A stretch of 32,831 nt of DNA from Ignavibacteriota bacterium (lineage in GTDB: Bacteria; Bacteroidota; Ignavibacteria; Kapaibacteriales; UBA2268). The notes beneath the pieces were generated by a model, which had not been told where the DNA came from, made no database searches, and saw only the letters and a list, made by a program, of their open reading frames with translations. Of this stretch, positions 27,385 through 32,831 are shown piece by piece (within the stretch, counting starts at the first letter, position 1; each line of letters starts with the position of its first letter). The stretch is taken from NCBI GenBank assembly GCA_020437395.1, contig JAGQWJ010000021.1, positions 17,380-50,210 of the forward strand. Direction: 5' to 3'. The position numbers and the translations under genes are program-made.

Positions 27385-27996
27385 TTATACAAGCGATCGC
27401 ATAACATTCAATACCATTTTGTCGCATCGATTGTTTCCAAATTCTAAGATATTCTCTGCTGTTTGCTTTATATATAGTATTTCTTTGATTCGGGCCTTTG
27501 CCCTATGTAATCGTACTTTAACGTTTGATTCCGAGATTTCTAAAGAATCTGAAATATCTTTTATACTCATTTTATCTATTTCCTTAAGTATAAATACAAT
27601 TTTATAAATTGGTTCTAATTGAGAAATAGCATTCTCAAATATTTGTGTAGATTCATTCATAATGAAAAGTTTTTCGGGGTTACTAAGAGTATTGTCTGAA
27701 TATCCGATATCTGAATAATTAATAGATCTATATTTACTATTCTTTTTGTTGAATTGTAACGATTCGTTGATTGCTATTCTTATTAGCCAGGTGCTAAACT
27801 TTGATTTCATATTGAAAGTTGATAGCTTTTCGAATGCTTTTACGAATGATATTTGCATTATCTCTTCCACATCTCTTTCATCTGAGACGTAGCCTTTAAC
27901 AACTCTATACAAAGTTTGATTATTCCTCCTAACTAACAACTCGTATAGCTCCTTTTCGCCTGCTATTATTCTTTCTAGTATTCTTTGTTCTTCCAA
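27385..27996 (-). CDS. ECF-type RNA polymerase sigma factor
   Basis: A short sigma-70 factor that directs RNA polymerase to a stress or surface-signal regulon. Region 2 covers about 20-85, with DVEEIMQISFVKAF (-10 recognition helix area) and FSTWLIRIAINES. Region 4 covers about 120-175, with MSIKDISDSLEISESNVKVRLHRAK, the helix-turn-helix for the -35 element. A C-terminal extension of about 28 residues ends in FGNNRCDKMVLNVM and resembles the 'RCD-x-V' tail seen in some ECF groups. It is monocistronic: no anti-sigma or zinc-finger gene is next to it on either side. It diverges from a broken DoxX-like gene across 146 bases. Confidence 0.9.
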   Translation of the reverse strand: MEEQRILERIIAGEKELYELLVRRNNQTLYRVVKGYVSDERDVEEIMQISFVKAFEKLSTFNMKSKFSTWLIRIAINESLQFNKKNSKYRSINYSDIGYSDNTLSNPEKLFIMNESTQIFENAISQLEPIYKIVFILKEIDKMSIKDISDSLEISESNVKVRLHRAKARIKEILYIKQTAENILEFGNNRCDKMVLNVMRSLV

Positions 27997-28142
27997 ATCA
28001 ATTCTGTTCCTTTTTATAGTTGTGTACTTTTGTTCTATCTGTTAGATACACATACTGCTAAAAGGTTACAAATGTAACTTATTAGTATTTGTACTATCCA
28101 ATGGGTATAATTTTTAAACTATTTTTAAACTGAGGTTTTGTA

Positions 28143-28343
28143 ATGACTATTATTATTCAAAAAATATATACTCTACTTAAATACGTATTTGTTGTAGTTC
28201 CCATTGTAGCAGGATTAGACAAATTTACTAATATACTAACAGATTGGTCGCAGTATCTTAACCCGATAATGACAGATATGTTATCAGGGCATCATCGGCC
28301 ATATAGGGCAAATAGTAAGCCGACTTCAGTGCTAATAAAGTAG
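28143..28343 (+). pseudogene. Truncated DoxX-like membrane protein (N-terminal fragment)
   Basis: The reading frame gives 66 residues. The first 41 (IYTLLKYVFVVVPIVAGLDK, then FTNILTDWSQYLNP) read like the beginning of a small DoxX-like four-helix membrane protein common in Bacteroidota; this recognition is from memory. After that point the expected remaining membrane helices are missing, and the tail (HHRPYRANSKPTSVLIK) is the antisense of another gene fragment. It is therefore a broken gene, not a complete small protein, although it could still be transcribed. It is divergent from the ECF sigma gene. Confidence 0.5.
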
Positions 28344-28386
28344 AGAATACTAAAAATATAATTACAAATATTCTGTTATTTTTCAT
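28258..28386 (-). pseudogene. Truncated GT39-like mannosyltransferase (N-terminal fragment)
   Basis: On the minus strand an ATG at 28386 opens 42 codons: MKNNRIFVIIFLVFSTLLAL, then KSAYYLPYMADDALI, then TYLSLSG and stop. A first membrane helix followed by an 'ADDALI' motif is the start of polytopic GT39/PMT_2-type glycosyltransferases, in which the Asp pair binds the lipid-phosphate sugar donor. The protein should run for several hundred residues but stops seven codons after the motif, where the DoxX-like fragment begins on the other strand. Family call from memory. Confidence 0.45.
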
Positions 28387-28438
28387 TCTAAAGATTCATT
28401 CGGTGTAATTAACTTAATAGCAAATATATTGAAAAAAG

Positions 28439-28463
28439 ACTTAAGCAGGAGCTAAGTTTTTTT
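28439..28463 (+). terminator. Candidate intrinsic terminator in the intergenic region
   Basis: ACTTA-A-GC, loop AGGA, then GC-TAAGT with a one-base bulge, followed by seven T. No gene ends close upstream on the plus strand, only the truncated DoxX-like fragment. Confidence 0.45.
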
Positions 28464-28645
28464 ATTTACATTCATTTCGGCATTTTAGGGAAAGCAAAAA
28501 AATATAACCCTAAAATTAAATATTAGAGAAACTTATAAAAATTTAATTTTAATTAGTTTGCTTTATCCACACTCAAGAAGATGATTTACTAAGTAAAATA
28601 GAACAAAAGTAATTAAATTATGGAAAACTAAATTTTGATAATATG

Positions 28646-28659
28646 TTTTTTTTTTTTTT
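28646..28659. repeat. Homopolymer run of 14 T
   Basis: A 14-base T tract 120 bases before the start at 28780. Such tracts slip during replication, and can also be a source of sequencing error. Confidence 0.8.
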
Positions 28660-28779
28660 GAAGTTGCAATTAATAAAACGATCAGAAATAACCAAAGTAA
28701 AATTAAACCCTCTATTACTGTAAGTTATACATTGATTGTTGAGGGAAAATATTTTATTAATAAATTATCGGAGTATTAA

Positions 28780-29391
28780 ATGAAAATACAGAAAGTGTTA
28801 TTTCTTATTATTTTTACTATTTCGCTTTCCAATATAGCGTATAGTCAAGGTGTGACATATATAATCCCATCAGGATCACCTGCAACAACAAGTACGGTTG
28901 ATTCAATATTAACATATATAGCTGATACTAACAATATATCCACTCCCTTAGATACAGATTCTTTAGGGGCATTGATGTGGTTTAGTGAACCTTATGATCA
29001 GTATGTTTCAAATAAATTGAAATCTACAGGTTTTATTTGTACAGTAAATAATTTTGTTAAACTTAATTCACAATACGATACTGCTTTGAAAGTTATCGAT
29101 TATGAAACGAAAACTACGAGTTTAGATAGTACTGGAAGTGAATTTTGGACTGAAAGTATTAGTGTTTCCGTTGTAGATAGTACAGAAATAATAATAAATT
29201 CCCCTGCGAATGTAGTAGCAAAAATTTATGAAGCTTATGATATAATTAATCCAACGGTCACTCAAAAAACAGTCGTTGGAAATGGAATAGATCAAAGTTT
29301 TTCGGTAAACTTTGAAAGTGGTAAGCGATACATTATTGCATTTATAAAAAATGGGAATTCAATAGTATATATAACACGAATAGGGGTATAA
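28780..29391 (+). CDS. Secreted protein of unknown function with a sorting-tail-like C-terminus
   Basis: I do not recognise this protein. A clear signal peptide covers residues 1-22 (KVLFLIIFTISLSNIAYS-Q). The mature part is Ser/Thr/Asp-rich, has no cysteine pair or catalytic motif that I can see, and contains several TDS/DST stretches. The last ~65 residues (IIINSPANVVAKIYEAY, NP, then SGKRYIIAFIKNG and ITRIGV) align by eye with the end of the next protein and have the look of a type A T9SS sorting domain. A good Shine-Dalgarno (CGGAG) precedes the ATG. The next gene starts 4 bases after the stop. Confidence 0.7.
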   Translation: MKIQKVLFLIIFTISLSNIAYSQGVTYIIPSGSPATTSTVDSILTYIADTNNISTPLDTDSLGALMWFSEPYDQYVSNKLKSTGFICTVNNFVKLNSQYDTALKVIDYETKTTSLDSTGSEFWTESISVSVVDSTEIIINSPANVVAKIYEAYDIINPTVTQKTVVGNGIDQSFSVNFESGKRYIIAFIKNGNSIVYITRIGV

Positions 29392-29395
29392 AAAT

Positions 29396-29875
29396 ATGAA
29401 AAAAATATTAATGATAATCATAACGTCCATAATATTAGTAATTTCTAGCTCACCAGTTTATAGTTTAGGTTATGAGGATCTTGGTGATTTTAGAGATGCG
29501 TATATTTTCCATATTTATGACGGATGGGGTATGTACCCTGTCTCTATTTTGACTTTTCAATTTGGAATTATCATAAGAGGTGTTTCGGGTGGTGATATTA
29601 TGTATTTTTATGGAGAAGAAGATCTTCCTGGGCTTGCAAAAAAGAGTTATGAAGTCGCTGAGAATAATTATAATGGCTTAATTCAAGTAGATGTGTATGA
29701 AGCCAATAATTTGAATAATCCAGTTTCTATAGAAAATAAAATAGTAAATAGAAATAGTAATTATAACTTAGAAAATCTCAATTTGAATCTAGTAGATAAT
29801 AAATTGTATATTATCGTTTTTAGAGACGAAAGAGGGGTTGTCTTAGATATAAAGAAGATTGTTAAAATGAACTAA
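29396..29875 (+). CDS. Second small secreted protein of unknown function, tail shared with its neighbour
   Basis: Not recognised. Residues 1-23 are a signal peptide (MKKILMIIITSIILVISSSP then VYSLG). The middle (~24-95) is rich in aromatic residues and Gly (YDGWGMYPVSIL, GGDIMYFYGEEDLP). Residues ~98-159 repeat the plan of the preceding protein's tail: QVDVYEANNLNNP, then VDNKLYIIVFRDERG and IKKIVK. That plan also matches the T9SS tail of the protein at 3885-5129. A terminator follows 12 bases after the stop, so these two genes form a complete small operon. Confidence 0.7.
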   Translation: MKKILMIIITSIILVISSSPVYSLGYEDLGDFRDAYIFHIYDGWGMYPVSILTFQFGIIIRGVSGGDIMYFYGEEDLPGLAKKSYEVAENNYNGLIQVDVYEANNLNNPVSIENKIVNRNSNYNLENLNLNLVDNKLYIIVFRDERGVVLDIKKIVKMN

Positions 29876-29886
29876 CATTTTATTAC

Positions 29887-29916
29887 AATGGCTGTTCAAA
29901 GGGACAGCCATTTTTG
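29887..29916 (+). terminator. Intrinsic terminator after the two-gene secreted unit
   Basis: A 9-bp perfect stem AATGGCTGT / ACAGCCATT (29887-29895 and 29904-29912) with loop TCAAAGGG, followed by TTTGTTTT. Confidence 0.88.
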
Positions 29917-29950
29917 TTTTAACCCTCCCACTCTTTTCTCCCCAAATATG

Positions 29951-29974
29951 ATAACTAAACTCATCATTAGTTAT
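29951..29974. promoter_or_regulatory. Inverted repeat ATAACTAA / TTAGTTAT before the helicase
   Basis: A perfect 8-bp inverted repeat with an 8-base spacer, about 42 bases before the helicase ATG. It could be an operator or a leader hairpin. No T-run. Confidence 0.35.
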
Positions 29975-30015
29975 ATTGCTAATTGCAGCATAGTAATAAA
30001 CATAACTATTAGACA

Positions 30016-31314
30016 ATGAACATAGATATAACCGAAGAATTCAAAAAAGCACTCAATATATTAGAAAATACGAATGACAGCATATTCATAACAGGTAGGG
30101 CCGGTACGGGAAAGTCAACACTCTTGCGTGAGTTCACCCGCAAGACAAAGAAAAACTTCGTAGTAATAGCTCCTACTGGTATTGCGGCTCTGAATGTGGG
30201 TGGGCAAACTATACACTCATTTTTCCGATTCAAACCCGGCAAGCTAGAGATAGAAAAGCTGAAAAAGGATTACAGAAAAGACCTATTCGAGGGGATTGAT
30301 ACGCTGATAATAGACGAAGTATCGATGGTTCGCTCAGATATGATGCACGGAATAGACACAGCTTTGCGACTGAATAGAAACCGCCCAACTGAACCATTCG
30401 GTGGAGTGCAGATGGTGTTCATAGGTGATTTGTATCAACTTCCGCCAGTTATGAGAATGGATGAACAAGATTATATAATAAGAACGTATGGGGGAGAGCA
30501 GTTCTTCGATGCTCCTGTATTCAAAGATTATGGGTACCACTTTATAGAGCTGACCCAGATATTCCGACAATCGGAAGAGGAGGTCGAATTCAAACAGCTA
30601 TTAGAACACATACGAATAAACTCGATTAGTGATGAAGATATGCAGTTGCTCAACTCTCGCCACAAAAGCAAGGTTTCGATCCCAGAAACAGCGACATTCC
30701 TTACGTCTATGAGGCGAACTGCATCAAATATCAATCAAAAAAAGCTCGACCAATTGAATAGTAAAGAACACATATTCACAGGGGAGCTAACTGGGAAATA
30801 CGCCAAATTAGCCGAACAGAGCGAAGAGCAGTTAGAAAATAAATTACCAGCTCCTTATAAGCTAAAACTACGAGAAGGTGCACAGGTTATGATGCTTAAA
30901 AACGATCAAGGATTCCGCTGGGTAAATGGTTCAGTAGGTAAGATTACAAAAATAGACGATAAGGAAATATATGTAGATATAAATGGTACGGAGCATCTGG
31001 TAGAGCCAGAATCTTGGAGGGAAGTAAAATTCGAGCTTAACCGAGACACTGATAAAATAGAACAATCAACTGCTGCCGAGTTCACACAATATCCACTACA
31101 ATTGGCCTATGCTATAACTATTCACAAAAGCCAGGGTAAGACGTTTGATAATGTTATAATAGACGTTGGCTATGGTGCTTTTGCCCACGGTCAGGTATAT
31201 GTGGCTCTTAGCCGCTGCCGCTCACTCGATGGTGTGGTGCTCAATACCCCAATCCAAAAGAAAGACATAATAGTCAACCAGCGCGTAGCTAGCTACTACA
31301 AGAAGATGGGGTAG
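30016..31314 (+). CDS. PIF1-like superfamily 1B DNA helicase
   Basis: An ATP-driven 5'-3' DNA helicase of the PIF1/RecD-like group, likely in replication fork or recombination maintenance. Motif I (Walker A) is GRAGTGKST (27-35). Motif Ia is APTGIAALNVGGQTIHSFF, the PIF1-family mark. Motif II is LIIDEVSM (97-104). Motif III is FIGDLYQLPPV. Late motifs are AITIHKSQGKTFDNVIID and YVALSRC. No extra domains are seen, and 432 residues is a compact length typical of bacterial members. The last 17 codons and the stop are duplicated 642 bases downstream on the far side of a toxin-antitoxin pair. Spacing to the antitoxin start is 72 bases. Confidence 0.9.
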   Translation: MNIDITEEFKKALNILENTNDSIFITGRAGTGKSTLLREFTRKTKKNFVVIAPTGIAALNVGGQTIHSFFRFKPGKLEIEKLKKDYRKDLFEGIDTLIIDEVSMVRSDMMHGIDTALRLNRNRPTEPFGGVQMVFIGDLYQLPPVMRMDEQDYIIRTYGGEQFFDAPVFKDYGYHFIELTQIFRQSEEEVEFKQLLEHIRINSISDEDMQLLNSRHKSKVSIPETATFLTSMRRTASNINQKKLDQLNSKEHIFTGELTGKYAKLAEQSEEQLENKLPAPYKLKLREGAQVMMLKNDQGFRWVNGSVGKITKIDDKEIYVDINGTEHLVEPESWREVKFELNRDTDKIEQSTAAEFTQYPLQLAYAITIHKSQGKTFDNVIIDVGYGAFAHGQVYVALSRCRSLDGVVLNTPIQKKDIIVNQRVASYYKKMG

Positions 31315-31315
31315 G
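31261..31315. repeat. Direct repeat copy 1: 3' end of the helicase gene
   Basis: 55 bases, from AAAGACATAATAGTC to GATGGGGTAGG, matching 31903-31957 at 54 of 55 positions (G at 31292, A at 31934). It covers exactly helicase residues 416-432, the stop codon and one more base. Confidence 0.95.
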
Positions 31316-31386
31316 GTGATAATTAAAACAAATTTTCTTATATTTCGTGATTATTATGAGGCAATTTATTCTAAAAGGCTAAATAA

Positions 31387-31593
31387 ATGAAAGTATTATT
31401 AGACATACCTGATAACGAATCCAATGAAGTATTAGCAATTATTTCTACTTATAAGAATATCAAGTTAGAAAAATTGACTGAAACAGAAGCTCAGTTTGTT
31501 AGTGAGTTATCCGAATCAATAAGAGATGTAAACTTAGCCGTACAAGGAGAAATAAAGCCAAAATTAGCTAGAGAACTCCTAGATGAACTGTAA
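31387..31593 (+). CDS. Type II antitoxin, partner of the RelE/ParE-family toxin
   Basis: A 68-residue acidic protein (KVLLDIPDNESNEVLAIIS at the N-terminus, IKPKLARELLDEL at the end). It has the composition and length of small antitoxins that pair with RelE-type toxins. No ribbon-helix-helix or helix-turn-helix is obvious, so DNA binding is uncertain. A Shine-Dalgarno AAAGG lies 7-8 bases before the ATG. A TATATTTCG stretch upstream is close to the Bacteroidota -7 element TAnnTTTG. Its last 11 bases overlap the toxin start, the usual antitoxin-first coupled order. Confidence 0.75.
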   Translation: MKVLLDIPDNESNEVLAIISTYKNIKLEKLTETEAQFVSELSESIRDVNLAVQGEIKPKLARELLDEL

Positions 31594-31912
31594 TGTTTAT
31601 ACCGTAGCACCGTTCGAAAGACAAGCAAAACGTCTATCAAAAAAGTACCCATCATTAAAAACTGATTTAGTTGACTTAATAACTAAGTTAGAAAGTCAAC
31701 CAACCTTAGGTATTGGTTTGGGTAACAATTGTTATAAAATTAGATTTGCAATTACTTCAAAAGGTAAAGGCAAAAGCGGAGGGGCGAGAGTTATTACTTA
31801 CTATTTAATTTCAAAGAACTCTGTGTATTTGCTTTCCATTTATGATAAATCTCAATATGAAACAATTTCAGATTCTGTTCTAAAAGATTTACTAAAACTG
31901 ATAAAGACATAA
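31583..31912 (+). CDS. Type II toxin of the RelE/ParE superfamily
   Basis: A small basic protein, 109 residues, with the layout of RelE-fold mRNA interferases: N-terminal FERQAKRLSKKYPSLKTDL helices, then TLGIGLGNNCYKIRFAI, KGKGKSGGARVITYYL (the basic, Gly-rich strand block) and VYLLSIYDKSQYETIS. This subfamily is usually annotated RelE/ParE-type; whether it cuts mRNA or targets gyrase cannot be read. The start overlaps the antitoxin by 11 bases. The last two codons (Lys, Thr) and the TAA stop lie inside the second copy of the helicase 3'-end repeat, so the toxin's C-terminus was partly supplied by that duplication and may be slightly shorter than in homologues. Confidence 0.85.
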   Translation: MNCNVYTVAPFERQAKRLSKKYPSLKTDLVDLITKLESQPTLGIGLGNNCYKIRFAITSKGKGKSGGARVITYYLISKNSVYLLSIYDKSQYETISDSVLKDLLKLIKT

Positions 31913-31957
31913 TAGTCAACCAGCGCGTAGCTAACTACTACAAGAAGATGGGGTAGG
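31903..31957. repeat. Direct repeat copy 2: displaced 3' end of the helicase gene
   Basis: Matches 31261-31315 at 54 of 55 bases, including the helicase stop codon. The single difference changes Ser to Asn in the helicase frame, so the copy is still an open frame. The toxin's stop codon (31910-31912) lies in it in another frame. Confidence 0.95.
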
Positions 31958-31973
31958 TACTAAACAGATTTGC

Positions 31974-32513
31974 TTACCCAAACATCCCAATCAGGGAATC
32001 GCTTTTATTGTGGTTCTCTAATTCGAGAAGTTTTCGTTTGGTGGTTGTGCCGCCTGCATAGCCAACCATCTCTCCGCCGCTGCCGATTATCCTGTGACAC
32101 GGGATGATGATTGATATTGCATTAGCTCCGTTGGCTGTGGCGATAGCTCGGATTGCCTTTTCGTTACCCATCTCTTTCGCTAGCCCTAGGTAGGATTGTG
32201 TAGTTCCGTATGGTAATTTCATTAGCTCTTCCCATACGCTTTTCTGGAAATCTGTACCAACGAGTAGTAGAGGTATATCGAACGAAATTCTATCTCCTGC
32301 AATGTATTCCGAGATTTGCTTAATTGACTCAGCAATTATTGGCGAATTTTGCTGAACGTATTCAGCATTTAGTCCTTTTTGGATGCGGCTGTCTATGGCG
32401 TCCCGCATTTTACGGTATCGCCAGTCGCATAGGCACAGTTGATTATTGAACGAGCCGAGTATTAATTCCCCGAACTCTGTTTTATGGCATTGTATGCTGA
32501 TTTTATTATACAT
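31974..32513 (-). CDS. ogt: Methylated-DNA--protein-cysteine S-methyltransferase
   Basis: A suicide DNA-repair protein that moves an alkyl group from O6-alkylguanine (or O4-alkylthymine) to its own cysteine. The active site is IIIPCHRII (C139, H140, R141). The DNA-binding helix-turn-helix precedes it (LPYGTTQSYLGLAKEMG, ~100-116, then AIRAIATANGANA). The C-terminal GYAGGTTTKRKLLELE completes the family pattern. The N-terminal ~85 residues form the variable domain of the Ogt-type enzyme. There is no AraC-like domain, so it is Ogt rather than Ada. Length is 179. It converges on the toxin-antitoxin cassette, its stop lying 16 bases beyond repeat copy 2. Confidence 0.93.
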   Translation of the reverse strand: MYNKISIQCHKTEFGELILGSFNNQLCLCDWRYRKMRDAIDSRIQKGLNAEYVQQNSPIIAESIKQISEYIAGDRISFDIPLLLVGTDFQKSVWEELMKLPYGTTQSYLGLAKEMGNEKAIRAIATANGANAISIIIPCHRIIGSGGEMVGYAGGTTTKRKLLELENHNKSDSLIGMFG

Positions 32514-32567
32514 TTTTTTCCTTTAGACCCTTCGAAATAAATATCAACTTTCTTTTTTTCAATATAA

Positions 32568-32618
32568 TATAAAAAAATTCAGAGTTAACTTTTTACTTTA
32601 CTAATTAACTCTGAATTT
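32568..32618 (-). terminator. Intrinsic terminator of the outer-membrane protein gene
   Basis: A 14-bp perfect stem AAATTCAGAGTTAA / TTAACTCTGAATTT (32575-32588 and 32605-32618) with a 16-base loop. A T-run follows in the minus direction, just past the stop of the partial gene at 32641. Confidence 0.75.
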
Positions 32619-32640
32619 AATAAAATATTTATTTCTTCTC

Positions 32641-32831
32641 TTATGGGTAGAACCTAAATCCAATAGCACCTTCCATATCGGCACCTACTCCGTTTGTAAT
32701 TCCGATCAATGGGCCTAGTTCTAAGAATATTTCAAATTTTCTACTTGCTTTAAAGTTTAATCCGAATAATCCTTTGAGTCCAATATTTAGATTGTCGTGA
32801 TCATGATCGTCTTCGTCATAGAAGAAACCAT
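32641..32831 (-). CDS. Outer-membrane beta-barrel protein, C-terminal part (cut by window edge)
   Basis: Open on the minus strand from the window edge to TAA at 32641-32643. About 63 residues are visible. They alternate hydrophobic and polar residues as in beta strands (NIGLKGLFGLNF, KFEIFLELGPLIG) and end in EGAIGFRFYP, close to the aromatic C-terminal strand of outer-membrane barrels. Before the last strands is a run of acidic residues and histidines, DEDDHDHD, probably an extracellular loop. Start, full length and specific family are outside the window. Confidence 0.7.
   Translation of the reverse strand, partial: GFFYDEDDHDHDNLNIGLKGLFGLNFKASRKFEIFLELGPLIGITNGVGADMEGAIGFRFYP

Larger units (their letters stand above)
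28387..28779. other. AT-rich intergenic region without a gene
   Basis: No reading frame with coding character. It contains a candidate terminator (28439-28463) and a 14-T run (28646-28659). A Shine-Dalgarno CGGAG lies just before the ATG at 28780. It presumably holds the promoter of the following two-gene unit. Confidence 0.6.
31316..31957. mobile_element. Putative non-autonomous toxin-antitoxin cassette bounded by helicase 3'-end repeats
   Basis: The segment between and including the second repeat carries only an antitoxin and a toxin gene. The flanking direct repeats of a gene's 3' end resemble attL/attR of elements that integrate at a gene end and restore it. There is no integrase, transposase or terminal inverted repeat, so mobility is inferred. 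A tandem duplication with later loss is the main alternative. Confidence 0.4.

Noticed and set aside
28143..28343. Intact 66-residue small membrane protein
   Set aside because: Only the first 41 residues look like a family start. The rest is the antisense of another gene fragment, so it is called a truncated gene.

Overview
The window is chromosomal DNA from an AT-rich member of the Bacteroidota/Ignavibacteria/Kapabacteria side of the FCB group. The main evidence is a full-length SprA (type IX secretion translocon, 2281 codons), a protein ending in a type A T9SS sorting tail, a eukaryotic-type citrate synthase, an HslV with the short 'KIRS' leader before its catalytic Thr, and a zinc-free L33. 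The exact lineage cannot be fixed by reading alone. Most of the window is ordinary housekeeping chromosome. No tRNA, rRNA, CRISPR array, transposase or integrase was seen.

Layout. 1-288 holds degenerate palindromic intergenic repeats. 289-2007 is an exported M14 metallopeptidase. 5129-2264 (minus) is a tightly coupled pair: an Asp-box protein with a T9SS tail and a PKD-domain protein. 5399-6061 is a DUF2461 protein. 6225-10309 is a run of four genes: fbp, tatC, a trans-polyprenyl diphosphate synthase and murA. It ends at a hairpin shared with dps, which converges on it (10847-10377). 11121-17966 is sprA. Minus-strand mdh and citrate synthase follow (two adjacent TCA-cycle genes with a terminator between them), then rpmG. 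20941-25149 is a translationally coupled trio: a TTG-started cation/proton antiporter and two M16 peptidase subunits that divide the active site between them. 25306-27228 is hslV-hslU. An ECF sigma factor (27996-27385) converges on hslU.

The stretch from about 28100 to the end is more accessory. At 28143-28386 the 5' ends of two convergent genes (a DoxX-like membrane protein and a GT39-like mannosyltransferase) are fused nose to nose, which looks like a deletion scar. 28780-29875 encodes two small unrecognised secreted proteins that share a C-terminal tail resembling a sorting domain. 30016-31314 is a PIF1-like helicase. Its last 17 codons plus stop are repeated (54 of 55 bases) about 640 bp downstream, and a RelE-type toxin-antitoxin pair sits exactly between the two copies. 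The toxin takes its stop codon from the second copy. After it come ogt (O6-alkylguanine repair) and the C-terminal end of an outer-membrane beta-barrel protein cut off by the window edge.

How the genes fit together. SprA is the translocon that would export the T9SS-tailed protein at 3885-5129 and possibly the two small secreted proteins at 28780-29875. HslUV and the M16 pair handle proteolysis in the cytoplasm and cell envelope. The fbp-to-murA run combines gluconeogenesis, Tat export, isoprenoid chains and peptidoglycan precursors. The best candidate for something new is the toxin-antitoxin cassette bracketed by duplicated helicase 3' ends.
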